This document shows positions 31,917 to 43,204 of a DNA stretch of 64,000 nt, in pieces. The notes below the pieces were generated by a model. It worked only from the letters and a program-made list of their open reading frames with translations, was not told the origin of the DNA and did not search any database. Origin of the DNA: Gnetum montanum (taxonomy: Eukaryota; Streptophyta; Gnetopsida; Gnetales; Gnetaceae); the NCBI GenBank assembly GCA_015680685.1, contig MNCI01003660.1, positions 1,559,103 through 1,623,102 on the forward strand. Reading direction: 5' to 3'. Position 1 is the first letter of the stretch, and every line of letters starts with the position of its first letter. A program made the position numbers and the translations under genes.

Positions 31917-33902
31917 ATGCCTCTCCTACAAGACTACGATAATGTCACACCTAGTGAGGAAGTTCATTGGAGAACCAACGAATTATATGACAATGAAGAT
32001 TGGAGTACACAACCTTAAGTAGGGATTTCTTATAAACATACATGAAGGCAATATCATCCCAACACCAGAAAGCATAACTTACCCGATGACGATGAACCCC
32101 TACTAGCCACTACAAGTCTAATGCAAATACAAGAGGTTGTTCAAATCTCCCGTAGGCATCGTAAAGAAAGCCATCTACCCAGGCCTGATTTAAATAACTT
32201 CCCTAATTTTTCAGGAGGCTATAACTTAGATCTGCATCAACATTTACAAGCCTTCTATGATGCCTATACATGGAACAACATTGATAACGATTGAAAAAAA
32301 CTCAAGCTCTTTCCTATGACACTCGTTGGCCAAGCAAAAGTATGGTATAGATCGTTAAAACCAAATTCAATATGACGTTGTCCAACAATGGTAGAACTCT
32401 TTAGCGAAAGATATCAAACCTACGCAAGAGTGTCAGCCTTGAGGAAACAAATCCAAGAGTGGAAACAAGCATAACATGAACCCTTGGACATGGCCTTAGA
32501 AAGATATTATGCATCGATAAACAACTGTCCAGGCCATGAGTTCTCCGAGGAAAAGCTAATGTATCATATCATTGATGGGCTTTGTGATGAAACAAGAGAG
32601 ATCCTAGGGATGTATGCCCAAGGTCAATTATATGAACTACAAACCCATCAATTCCAAGAGCTTATTAAGTGGGTAGCAAAAGAAGAAGGAGAATTGGCTA
32701 GATGGAAGAGTGTTAAAAAACATCAACGAGACCAAAATCTCAACTTAACAAAGGTCCACGATCATAAAAATGAGAAATCAACCCATCTCAAGGAGGAAGA
32801 ACCATCTTTGCCAGTACAAAAATCATTAGAGGAAGTCTAGGAAAAGATCAATAAGATGTTGGAATGGACACATCAAAAGTGTGGAGAATTTATTGGTATC
32901 ATTAGAGATAGAGTTTTGAAAACCCAAGAACCAGGGCAAAGTATCAGTAGATAATCGGAAAGAAGGGATAAGGAAAGTAAGAGCTCAACTGCCAATCACA
33001 CATATGAATGCAACATTTTCCTGTACAATCACCCCAAGGGCCAATGCCCAATCTTGTTACATTTATATGAGCATTGGGAAAGCATGTTACACCCAGAGTT
33101 CGTACAGAGATATTATGTTCGATCACAGTGGCAATAATCCTAGTCGTGGGGGAAGCCACCCCTAAACTGTAGACACCCTTCATACCATCCGAATCCAAAT
33201 GTTTATCTAGTTCAACATCCTGTTTCCCCAATTGGGCCAACATACTCTATCTCACTGCATTATCATTCTACTCAATACTATCAGCCCATGTCCTCAACAC
33301 AACCACCGCCTTGTGCACCTTACACTTCTCCTAATTTTCAACATTCTCATCCTCTCCCTCTTTCTACATCACCACCAACTGTTCCTAAGGTTTCTACACC
33401 ATAGCAACAACCCCCGAACGTTACTTGTGCTACTATTGCCAACAGCAATGAGATACCTCAGCAACATCGAAGGCATCCCTTCTTTAGAAATGACCCTAGG
33501 AAGGGACAACATAATTCCAAGGCCACTTCATCCTCCAATTCAGCATAAGTCCAACACTGTGGTGCATCCTTCTCTTCGAATTCAATGCCTCATATTACTT
33601 CATCAGGGCCACCAATTAACACTCCAACAGCCATACGGCCCAATGAATACAGCCATGGAGGGCAACATCCAGATCCCTGCATACCATCGTATGGTCACAA
33701 ATATCATAGTGGATCAACTCTTTACCCAAAAATCACATCTTACAAATTGTTCCACTATGTTTACTATAACCAAGTGTGTGAACCCCAATGGGGTAAGTAT
33801 GACCAAGTCCCAATATTTCCAACATGCAAGGATCCTCATCTTCCATTTATTAGTCCTTTCCATCCTCAACTATTTAGTTATGGGGGATATTTCCCATTCT
33901 AG
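31917..33902 (+). pseudogene. E3 gag polyprotein, decayed, without protease
   Basis: Starts MPLLQDYDNVTPSEEVHW. The capsid domain matches E1/E2/E4 in pattern: FSGGYN at about 32210, KLKLFPMTLVGQAKVWY, MVELFSERYQTYARV, then 32484..32840 with YYASINNCPGHEF, HIIDGLCDETREILGMYAQG and WVAKEEGELARWKS. A degenerate zinc-like segment (CNIFLYNHPKGQC) sits near 33005, then a Pro/Ser/Thr/Gln-rich tail ending SYGGYFPF. The aspartic protease found in E1/E2/E4 is absent here; the tail passes directly to the terminal block. Several stops interrupt the frame. Confidence 0.8.
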
Positions 33903-34198
33903 TAACAAGCAAGGTTAATAACCACTTTTTATTTTCTTTAATTTTACAACTTTTTTGTTTTCCAGTTTTTTAGTTTTCAATTTCTTGTTTTATCATTTTG
34001 TCTTTTTTTTTATCTTTTTACATTTTTTTAAGTAATCTCATCTATGAATAAAACATTCATGTGGATCATTGGTTGACGTGTGTTCTATGTTATCGAGTCT
34101 TGAGTAATCAATTATTTGGACAGTAAGCCCATTACACCCACTCATCCATTCTAAAAATAAGAGGTTTTGTTCGAGGGTACAATGATATTCTTGACATT
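33903..34198 (+). other. E3 internal spacer
   Basis: T-rich sequence with 'ttttacaacttttttgttttcc' words like those after gag-protease in E1 and E4. Nothing coding. The inversion breakpoint is at its right end. Confidence 0.5.
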
Positions 34199-34315
34199 CT
34201 TAAAACTTAACTCTAAAAAATGATGCTTATTGAAGCTGTCTGCCTCTTATTTATAGATGAGGAGACAGGCTGTGATATCATGTATGCGATATCGCGGTTA
34301 ACTAAATGGCGACTC
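34199..34315 (-). repeat. Inverted LTR fragment of E3 subtype
   Basis: Reverse complement of the first 117 bp of an E3-type LTR: TGATGAGTCGCCATTTAG, the palindrome pair, TATA box, and 'tttttagagttaagttt'. About 75 bp of it (TATA region) is also present at the start of the truncated right LTR (38849..38925). The breakpoint therefore carries a short duplication. Confidence 0.8.
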
Positions 34316-34737
34316 ATCATACCCCCACGACTGAGTGAAAACTTGTCCTCGAGTTACGATGAGAACAAGCTCCATTGATTACACAATGGATAGGTACGGG
34401 ATTATTGGATGGTGAAAATGGGTTTATGCTGTAGTGTGGAATCAAAATAAAATTGAGACACAACACAAAGAATGTTCTACAGCTACAAAATTGGTGGAAC
34501 TCATGTAGTTCCTAATGGCGGTGGCTCCTCCATAGGTGCTTTCCCCTTGTCGTGTGCTCCAGGTCTTGGGACTTGATGGCACTAAAGTATGGCCTGGAGT
34601 TTCTCCTCTTCGGTCTAAGCATCTTATGCCATCCATGCTAATGTTCCAACGTTTGATGGAGTCAGCACCTCCCATGGCAAGGTAGTTGTGAAAACATTTA
34701 ATTTTCCTTGACATACCAAGTTAAACACCCATCATTT
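34316..34737 (-). other. E3 inverted 3' non-coding end
   Basis: Begins with the conserved polypurine complement TACCCCCACGACTGAGTG and 'gtcctcgag'. Closely related to 55254..55473, including 'gatgagaacaag-cccattgattacaca-tggataggta' and 'ggcggtggctcct'. No ORF with protein character beyond shadows. Confidence 0.65.
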
Positions 34738-37563
34738 CTCCTCGTAGGCTCTGGCTTTATCTTTGTATTCTTGAAAATCTGCAAGCCGTTAAGCCAAATC
34801 CGTTGTGACACCTTTTTGTCCTTGGTAGCTTGCTTTCACCACCTCAAGTTTAGAATTTGAGATCTCTAGTTTTTGTAATAACGTCTTGCATTCTACAAAT
34901 TCTGTTTCATATTTGTTGTAGGTAGTAGCTACTTGTTGTTCAAGCTTTGTCCTTGGGTGCCTTGCTGTTAACATGGCAAGGTTGGCATACCGTAGGTTTG
35001 CCAACTCCATGTATTCTATCAGATCTTAAATCTGCAAGTCCCGATTCTTTACTTCTACCTAGTGGGCTAAGGCATATGTGTCCAATATGGCCCACCAGTT
35101 AGTGTGTTGAGCACTGATAGCATTGATGTGGACCTTGGCCATATGGATCTCCTTCTCAAGGATCTGTTTGTACATCCCCACCTGGTCCCGGAAGTGCTCC
35201 TTTAGCTTTTCATGCCGTTTAGCCTCATTTTGCCACGTGCTTATTTCGATAGCTATCTTTTGATGAATTGCACGTACCTCCTCCATTGAGAGGGTTTGAT
35301 TCTCCTTGGCTAAAAGGCTCATGTCTTGGTTGACCCAGATGAACTGTTCTCGCAATTGATGAAAATGTTCTTCGAGAACATTCTTTTACTTCTCCACAGA
35401 GGTCAATCGAAGGTTGTCAGCAACAAGATGCTTGTTTTCCTTCTGTAAGGCCTTAAGTGCCTTGATATGCGCATGAGTTTGTGCCTGTGCTGCAGAGGCA
35501 TCCCAAACAGCCTTCTCTTTTTCTTCTACCACCTTCTTATTCTCCATTAATAGTTTAGTTAGTTGCTCAGTTTTGAAATTGTCCAGCTGGTCTACAGGAA
35601 CAAATTTCAAAGGGTCTCGCTATGCTGCTTGTAGGGTCACAAGCTTTTCTTGTAATTTTTTCACCTCTGCTTCAACATGCTTAGTCCTCACCTTTATTAA
35701 GGCCAACTTCCCCTTAGTGGAAATGAGGTCTGATCGAATTGCTATAACATCTTGAGGGATGTCAAATAAGGACATCATTACTTGTCCTATTTGTAGCAAT
35801 CAATCAAGCACATCCTCATGTTCCGCAAGAGTCATTGAGGTTCCAACCAAATTTTGAGTGTCCCGTGCTCCCATGAGATCTACTGGTGGTACAACAGGTA
35901 TGNGTCACAAGCTTTTCTTGTAATTTTTTCACCTCTGCTTCAACATGCTTAGTCCTCACCTTTATTAAGGCCAACTTCCCCTTAGTGGAAATGAGGTCTG
36001 ATCGAATTGCTATAACATCTTGAGGGATGTCAAATAAGGACATCATTACTTGTCCTATTTGTAGCAATCAATCAAGCACATCCTCATGTTCCGCAAGAGT
36101 CATTGAGGTTCCAACCAAATTTTGAGTGTCCCGTGCTCCCATGAGATCTACTGGTGGTACAACAGGTATGTTGAACAATTATTTAATGTGGTCTGTGACC
36201 ACTTCTGCGGCTTCTACTGCATCCTGGTATTAAATGACCACCACTATGGCCCCTTCACCAATTTCTAATTGTACTTAGAAAGATGTAGTGTTTCCTGAGA
36301 TCTGTTGTGACCAAGTACTTTCCCCTCCTCTTGTATGGATGGATACTTCACCCCTTGCACGATCCAAAGAAACTGTGGGCTGTCTAGCATGATCAATGAC
36401 ACAAAAGAGATTTGCATCATCATGACTTTCCCAACTGACCATCTCAGTGATGGCCTTAAGGTGGCTCATCGATGGTCTGTAATCTTGCGGTGGCAGTGGT
36501 TGATCCTAGTTTGTGCTAGGCCCTGCTCCTTATTATTGGCTGGGTCCCATACTTGGAAGTTGGTTGGGTCCTACAAGTTGAGTTGCAATTGGTTCAGCAG
36601 TCTGTTCTTTTTCTTGTTTTGGTCCCAACGTCTCACCAGTGATTTTCCTTGCGGTTGGTGGCTTTAACAATTCAGCATATGAAGCATTTTTGGCTTTTCG
36701 GAGGACATCATTAGTGTATCCCCTGATATCAGCATGTCAGGATAGCTTTCTGATAAGACAAGGAAAGGGCAATGCCATCTTCCCTATCTTCCGTTCCTCG
36801 AACTGCCTTAGGATCTCCATAAGGTATAGATGAGGTAGGTTAGCATGAATCTTTCCCATTAGCACTGCACATCCCCTTGCCACATATGTTGAAATCCTTT
36901 TTAGGCCCTTCGTGAGGAAGAGGTAATATGTTCCAATTTTGAAATAGATCCTCTCTTCCATCGTCAACTCTCCAAATGTCTTATCCCTACCATATGCCCT
37001 TTCCAACCAAACTCGTCGCACATTGGAGTCTGAACAAGTAGACAACTGAGCAATCTTGGGCCCTGTATTCGGAAGGTTTAATACTTCCGAAATGGCCTGC
37101 ATGGAGAAATCGACTGTCACACCACAAATGTTAATGGTGGTGCCTTGTTCTCTATTGTGCCAGAATTGGTACGTTTCCCCTAGGTACTAGGAACCGCTTT
37201 AAGAGAGGATAGGCCATAAGGGAGACCCTTTGAGGTGGTCCTTAATAGCCTTAGGAGTGAACTCTGTGAAAGATTTAAAATTTAATTCCACAATCACCGC
37301 AGTGAATGTGGACCTTTCGTGGATAGCCTGAATACAATCTTGGGGCAACGTGAGATGTTGTCTTTGTTCACGCGCTACAGCAGCTCCTCCTTCTTCCTGT
37401 CCAGACTGTACAGTAGGAGGGTCCTCTTGATGAATGCTAAATGATTATTCCTCCTGCTCTGCATGTTGTCTGGCAGGGACTTTCTCTTCGCCTCTCCTAG
37501 GTCATTTACTTCCACCTTAAGCGAGACCTTCCTGTTGTCCACGTTTTGGGGCCATCTGCAATC
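34738..37563 (-). pseudogene. E3 ORF2 relic: plant-transposon-like domain plus long coiled coil
   Basis: The minus-strand frame starts near 37563 (ATGGCCCCAAAACG, directly after a splice-acceptor-like TGATTGCAG). At about 37140..36740 it reads NICGVTVDFSMQAISEVLNL and later FGELTMEERIYFKIGTYYLF and YVARGCAVLMGKIHANLPHL, resembling the 'putative plant transposon protein' domain of extra ORFs in Athila-type elements. Then comes a long Glu/Lys/Gln/Ala-rich coiled coil (36067..34789) with heptad-like LLMENKKVVEEKEKAV and LEQQVATTYNKYETEFVE. Four or more stops break it; several are TAG where CAG or TGG would fit. Function is unknown. It is not gag, protease or polymerase. An exact 267-bp assembly duplicate lies inside. 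Confidence 0.6.
35636..36170. other. Assembly join: 267-bp exact duplicate around a single N
   Basis: 35636..35902 and 35904..36170 are identical with N at 35903. Two contigs overlap by 267 bp and were placed end to end. The real element has one copy, and the apparent hybrid open stretch at 35816..36067 is created by the join. Confidence 0.92.
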
Positions 37564-38848
37564 ACACGGGGCCAAGCATTAGTATGATTTTTTCTGAAGT
37601 TAAGTTATACCTTACTGCTTGCCTTAATTAATTAATTTATTTTATCTCCGTGTGATGTTTCTCGAAAGATTATAATAGCAGGTCATTTTTACTTAGGTGG
37701 TTTTCAATTTTAGTTTCCCGATGTACCTAAGAGGATGAAATTATTTTCAACACAATTATCCTTAATACTATAACTAATTACCCTTGATAATGTCCTTTGG
37801 GCAATGAAAAATTCCAAAAAAGTTATGCGTTATTCGACGTGTGTCCCTCCCCACGACTAAGCTGAACACTCCGAGTTTAAGTAGGTTTAGATGGAATAAA
37901 AATTAGAGTACCAACAAGCGAGATATAGGTAGAAAAACAAGGGTCTCACAATCACAAGTCGTAGAGAAAAATTCGAAAAACTCCCCCACGTGAATTGTGG
38001 AAAATGATGTTAAGTGTTGCAGGGGGTTGCCTATTTATAGCTAGACGAGATGCGATATCACGTACGCGATATTGCGGCTCTAGTGATGTTTAGGCCGAGG
38101 GAAAAATACCAAATTTTGAAGGTTTTCTTGGAATCAAAAATGAAAATTAAGGACATGTGGGCATGTGTTAAAGGGTCTAGGGTAATTTAGGTAGTTTTGA
38201 AGGCACGAATAATGATATGTGGGTGGAATTGAGCGATAAGGCCTCAGGTGGTAAGTGAGAGAAAAAGGCCAAGTAATGGTGCATAGGAACGTCGAAATGC
38301 GGAGGGATAGTAGTAGGAAAAGAATATTGTGGAAAATATGTTGAGGGTCAGAAATGGTGTGTGTGGGCTGTGCCATGAGTGAAAATTACAAAATATTACA
38401 CAAGTGGGTCCTCCCCAAAGCAGGTTCCAACCTATAATGCCCTTGTGTAACCACACTTAAAAGTGTCCGTGGGCACTCGAAGGGTTACATGTAATCCACA
38501 CTGATTCCACAAAACACACATGTAAATATCACGGGGATGAGGTAAGAATTCTACGCTATATGAGACACGAGCTACAATTACACAAACAGTGAGATGAGAC
38601 GAACTATAGAAGGAATTGTAGTTATTGGGACATGAAGTAACTAACCTAGGGCACAGTGAATCCTATGTGTGAAGCATGATTAATGTGTCATTAACTCGTC
38701 ATTCCAAGATTAGGACCAAGTCCATTCCTCTGATCAGTGACACTGCATTGTTTCATCCCATGATGAACGACTATGAGAGTACTAGAACAACAAGGCATAC
38801 AATAACTTGGCATTTTGTTCAAGGGAGGAGTGATTTTGGTTTTGTGGC
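37564..38848 (-). other. E3 inverted leader/spacer with an extra U3-like palindrome pair
   Basis: No convincing gene. 37846..37880 has a second polypurine-like block (CCTCCCCACGACTAAGC). At 38030..38075 CTATTTATAG (minus-strand TATA) is followed by GCGATATCAC-GTAC-GCGATATTGC, the LTR promoter arrangement, but no LTR ends are visible. 38390..38520 has a block ('aatgcccttg..taaccac', 'gggcac-cgaag') shared with 53330..53420. A promoter fragment acquired from another LTR is one reading. Confidence 0.5.
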
Positions 38849-39524
38849 AGCTTGTCTCCTCATCTATAAATAAGAGGTAGACAGCTCCGATAAACATCAG
38901 TTTTTAGAGTTAAGTTTTGATTTTAGTTCATGTTTTTCTCTTAACCCTTTTCCTCCCAGTGTATGCCTGCATTGTGGTGATTGTAATTGTACAGCATCCT
39001 TATTTGAGTGCGACATACTTGGACACGCACATGACCAGAAATAAAGATCAAGATTACTTCATTATTGCAGCATTCACTTAGCTTAATTATTTACTTAATT
39101 GTTATTTACTGCTTTCTTAGTTAATCTCTGCTTACCCTAAACTCCTGTTAAATGCGGAATGAGTACGACTTGATTACGAGCATTTAAGTGTGACTACTTG
39201 GTAACCCAGTAGCGTACCTAGGATCTGCACTTGGTAATCCCAGTGGTAGTCGTGCATGAGGTCCAAGATGTGTATGGATGATTGAGGAACAGATGCTCAT
39301 CACACTTAGGCTAGCTTAGATTTTCTCACCCTCTCTCTCTTAGCTTAGTTAATATTATCTTCCATTGTCTTCAGGAGTAGCATTAGCATAGAAACACATC
39401 ACAGCGAACTACTACCTAAAGATAACTTTCTAGATACTACAACTAGTCCGTCTGTAGAGTTCAACCGGATCATGCGTGAAACGTATTCATATGATTAAGT
39501 GTAGGGGTACCTCACCACTCATCA
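38849..39524 (+). repeat. 3' LTR of E3, 5' truncated
   Basis: Starts within the sequence just upstream of TATAAATA (38865..38872) and continues to ...CTCACCACTCATCA, followed by the CATAC duplication. The first 55 bp or so of U3, including the palindromes, is missing here and present instead in the inverted fragment at 34199..34315. Confidence 0.88.
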
Positions 39525-39960
39525 CATACCAATGGCCCTCCACATAAGTTGATTATATCAACCACTTTTGCTTGTGCTAATTTTTTTATCACCTACATTG
39601 TATCATCAAAAGAAATGAACAATGTATTATAATTATTATCAAAATATTCTATAGCTATGAAACAAATATAGTTTGTTTTTCTCTTAATTTATCATTTCTA
39701 ATAAACTAGTCTATCTTTGTCTAACCAATTTTTATGACTTGATAATCCCTCATGGGTTATTAGTCTTCAATAAAATTCTAGTTATCTTACATGCTTCATC
39801 AAATCATTGTTCATTGCTTATATTTTGGCCTTTAAAAAGATTAAAGATGGCCATAAGTAGAGTTTTTGTAAGACTCACACTTAAATTTCAAATCTACTAA
39901 ATTTGATTTTGAAAATCCACCCTCATTTTATAGTTCTTATTAAGTATTTTGCCTCCTACA
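39525..39960 (-). pseudogene. LINE fragment, 5' side of the E3 insertion
   Basis: Continues the LINE at 30302..30986 once E3 and one CATAC copy are removed. The minus strand reads an IKKLAQAKVVDIINL-type segment like the 'K.KAxGxDxIxxE' region that precedes the first reverse-transcriptase block, then runs into the ...PFGK... sequence at 30970. Upstream frames are broken, and nothing beyond about 39960 is recognisable. Confidence 0.5.
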
Positions 39961-40601
39961 ACATATGCATCTCTTAATAACATGAAGAGTCAAAAATGAT
40001 AACAAAATTCAAACAAGACAAGCTACCCTAGTAAACTCCAGTGTTGACCACAGCCTCTACCTCATGCTAACCATGGTTAACCATGACAACTCAGGTGCAG
40101 GCCTTCCATAAAAAAGCAAGGAGTCTTCCACTACGGTCTCATCTCTCCACAAATATGTGATTCGCTGCCCTATCTTAATTAAGTCTCAGAAATTGCAACT
40201 AACGATGGTATGGTTTCAGAAATCCCGGGCACAAAATACGTGTCATAGGAAAGCGGACACAGTGAATCGTATAAACATTTCACACCGCGCTCATCTCGGA
40301 ACAAAGCAATCAGCACTTGAGCGGCACTAACACACGTTCCGTATTTCTTCTGTCAAATTATACAGCGGAGAAATTAGGGTGCTATTTTTACTGCAACCCT
40401 GGAAAGAACGGACGAGAAGAGAAATACCAATGCCCAACAAATTACAATTTTTGGATCATGACAAACAAACAAACAAAACACAAAGAACCCACAGAGCAGG
40501 GACTCAAGCGTGTTCCAACGAAACTTAACTACCAAATAAGATCTTGTCCTCGAACAACAGTTGTGATTCGGATGAACGGAATCCCGATGTGCCGGGGAAA
40601 C
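39961..40601. other. 3' flank of the isomerase gene
   Basis: No feature recognised except the likely 3' untranslated region of the minus-strand isomerase in its right part. Base composition rises in GC toward the gene. The long plus-strand open stretch at 40317..41450 is the antisense shadow of the GC-rich exon. Confidence 0.55.
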
Positions 40602-41934
40602 CTAAAGATTGGAGACAGAAGGGAAAACATAGGAATCACGATGGGCATCGAGCTCCTCGACGACGCCGGGGAAGGCGGAGAGGCGGATCTGGGCGTAGAC
40701 GTCCTTATTCCAGTTGCGGGCGGCGAGGGCCTGCGCCTCCGCCACGGCTTCAGCCAGGACAGTGTCGGCGTCGGAGCAAAGGCGGTCCACAACGCCCAAG
40801 TCCAGAGCTTGGCGCGCCTGCAACTTGGAGCCCTTCAACAAAACCTCGCGGACTGCCCGCGGCGTCAGTTTACTGCGGACGACGGCCGCCAGGCTCGCCG
40901 GCATTCGCATGCCCAGATCCACCTCACTCATGTAAAGCACGGGACCGCGTCCGCCGTTGCCGTGGCCGTCCAACATGAAACGGTAGTCGTGTGTGAGGGC
41001 GAACATGAGACCGCCGGCCGCGGCGTGACCGCGCATGGCCGCGATGGTGGGCACGCCCAGCCGCATGAAGGCCGCCAGCACATCCTCGAATTTGTGGCGA
41101 ATTGTTTCCAGATTTTTCTGGCGATCCTCTGCTATCCACTTCAGATCCAGGCCGTTCGAAAAATACCTGCCGCCCCCGCAACAGGAAGCAACATTAGTGA
41201 ACACGCAAAACGAATGCGACCTGAATGTTACGGAAAAATCCACGTTACGGATTCGATTCCAGTGAGGGGAAACAAATTATTCCGAGACGAGGGGAAGGTT
41301 TCGGAGGAATATTTCGGAAAAGGAATTATGCAACTCACCTACAGATCCACGAGGATCAAAGTCGAGTCGAGGCGAGCAAAAATTCATTTGCTTTTGTCGC
41401 AAATTGGATTCGAATGGGAACGTTGGATCATGGAAAAAGAAATTTCGTGAACGGAACCGAAAATAATAATACATAGATCTAAGAGGGTGGCAGTTAGGTA
41501 AAAAACCATTTCGAGAAAGGAATTCTGCAACTCGATCGTCTCAAAGATGTAAAAGTTGAGTCGATGTACGTAAAAATTCATGCGGTTTTTCTTTTTTCCC
41601 CAATTCTGCTATAAATCGAAGAGGGTTAAAGTGGAATGATTAGTCGCCCAGTTTTAGGAACGAGTTCGATTTGACAGGGCATCGCTGTGTCAAAATAACT
41701 TTCTGGAATGAAAATCCGAGAGAGAGGGCTTCAAGATCAAAAGTGTACTTGATTTCATGTGCGCAGAGCATACCTTCCTTCGTTTGTTGTGACGAGCGCG
41801 ACCGCGTCGGGCGACTGTGCGACGGTGTGGAGGGCGGCACTGATGCTTTCGAGCGTGGCAGGGTTAAATCGGTGGTCGGAGTTGCCGGTGAGGGTCAGAA
41901 TGAAGACGTCGCCGTTCCTTTCCAAACTGCACAT
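40602..41934 (-). CDS. ECI: Delta3-delta2 enoyl-CoA isomerase, two exons
   Basis: Exon 1 41934..41774 and exon 2 41166..40602 join in phase to a 241-residue protein, the usual length for plant enoyl-CoA isomerases of the crotonase superfamily. These shift 3-enoyl-CoA double bonds to trans-2 so that unsaturated fatty acids can pass through peroxisomal beta-oxidation. Exon 1 gives MCSLERNGDVFILTLTGN and DHRF; the splice restores NEG-RYFSNGLDL (residues 51..62), the first oxyanion-hole segment. GHAAAGG (100..106) is the second. Glu135 in YMSEVDLG matches the conserved isomerase acid. The C-terminus SNL could act as a non-canonical peroxisomal targeting signal. There are no stops or missing motifs, so it is probably functional. 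GC content is far above its surroundings. It is the only intact gene in the window. Confidence 0.93.
41167..41773 (-). other. Intron of the isomerase gene
   Basis: On the minus strand the donor is AG|GTATGC at 41774/41773 and the acceptor ...GCGGCAG|GTATT at 41167/41166; the 607-bp intron is in phase 2. Joining the exons gives AG+G (Arg54) and preserves the conserved NEGR-YFSNG motif. The alternative of reading straight through gives a stop-containing or non-homologous sequence. Confidence 0.88.
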
Positions 41935-43204
41935 CTTCCTTGCTCAATGCTATGCTCTGCTATGTGTGTCTGTATATGTAAAACTCTGACAAATGCTGAA
42001 TGCAGCAGGGGTGGAAGAAAACCAGGCGCGGACTAGTATGGAGGTGCCAAAAAATTGAAGGCACCAAAGCAAGGTAACCAAGTTAAGTAGCATGAGGGCA
42101 GGGGAGGAGGTTAGAGAGCGGCGGCCCACTTCGGATAAGGATGAATGAGTGACGTGGACGTTATGGTATACCGTATGTTCAAGGGGAAGGTCGTCTGCGA
42201 CGTGAAAGTCACCAATTGTATTGTACTACAGCTCTTTTAAATTTACAACGTACGAACTTTTGGTTCGACGAGCAAGAGAAAATTGGTGGGAAGAGAGGTT
42301 AGGGTGAGTGATCTGTCTTGGAACATGCTTTGGTAGTAGGCCTTCCACCAAAGACCTGCCAAACGGACATGGTTATGTTTGTCCTCTTTAGTATGTAGAT
42401 AGCCAATGCTATTGTGGGTGCATGCGTATGGACCTGCGAATGGAAACTAGGTAAGTATGATGCATATGCATGATGTGGTTATCTATAAACTGCAAAAAAA
42501 AAAAATGATTACGATGTCATGTGAGTTGCGTCTACATAGGCAACAGTAAAATGCAATCACTATGTGAGTTGTAGTCCCTTGCAATTAGTCAAGTTAGTTG
42601 AAGCCTCTACAGTTTCCCAAAAGTTGCCAAATAAGTGGAAATGTAATCCATTGGAAGGCTTCCACCTTTCCAATAAATACTATGGAATAATTGTGATCCA
42701 CTGTTGGTCGTAGTAAGTTATAAATTCCATTGAAAGGTGTAGAACCCTTCAAAAGCCATCAAGTAAGGCAAATTGCAAGCTACTAGAACTACACATGAAT
42801 TTGTTTAGGAAGGTATGCTATAGAATGTAGACAACAAATTCGATTGAAAGAACATTCAAAAATGGAGATAGTGTAGAGGAAGCAAGAGCAAGTTGAATTT
42901 ACTTTGAAAGTAAGATTCACTTATGCATTGTCCTTAAGTTCTATATGATTTGAACATTAGTTTTGTTCCTCGCCCAATGGTTGTGTTTGAATGTAGTAGT
43001 TTTGTTCCTCGCCTAATCCTCATGTTTAAATGTAAATCCTCTCAGCCAAACTATAGAGATATATATAATATATATCTAAGCTAGTGGTGTTGGATGGCAC
43101 TCTGGAAATTATGAAATAGAATTTGAAATTTTACTATCCTTTGAAATCTTATTAATAATAAAAACATCATTCAAACAATTGTAGAAATCATATTAGATAA
43201 GACT
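41935..43204 (-). promoter_or_regulatory. Upstream region of the isomerase gene
   Basis: Contains the 5' untranslated region and promoter, about 1.27 kb to the LTR fragment at 43205. No unambiguous TATA box was identified. It includes an inverted monomer of the 422-bp repeat (42592..42795). The region is repeated at 48451..49738 with scattered substitutions, mostly transitions, and one small indel near 42475/49000. Confidence 0.6.
42592..42795 (-). repeat. Single monomer of the 422-bp repeat family, partial, inverted
   Basis: Its reverse complement reads 'gccttacttgatggcttttgaagggttctacacctttcaatggaatttata', 'ggtggaagccttccaatggattaca' and 'ctacagaggcttc', matching in order the second half of each unit in 9464..11560. 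It shows that the repeat is dispersed as well as tandem. Duplicated at 49133..49330. Confidence 0.75.

Larger units (their letters stand above)
30987..39524 (+). mobile_element. Athila-like LTR element E3 with internally inverted 3' half
   Basis: Bounded by the perfect target duplication CATAC (30982..30986 and 39525..39529). Left LTR 30987..31775 and right LTR (5' truncated) 38849..39524 are in the same orientation. The internal part begins with a tRNA-Asp primer site and gag (plus strand). From 34199 to about 38848 everything reads in reverse: the first 117 bp of an LTR of the same subtype, its polypurine tract, then an ORF2-like frame on the minus strand. Reinverting that block gives LTR-gag-spacer-ORF2-polypurine tract-LTR, a plausible intact order. 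The outer TSD implies a single insertion event. Confidence 0.8.

Noticed and set aside
40317-41450. 377-codon plus-strand open stretch over the isomerase gene
   Set aside because: It is antisense to the GC-rich exon 2, where stop codons are rare. Its translation has no protein family character, while the minus strand gives a complete crotonase-family enzyme.
41759-42036. Plus-strand open stretches over exon 1 and its copy at 48305..48552
   Set aside because: They are antisense to exon 1. Conservation between copies is explained by the DNA duplication.
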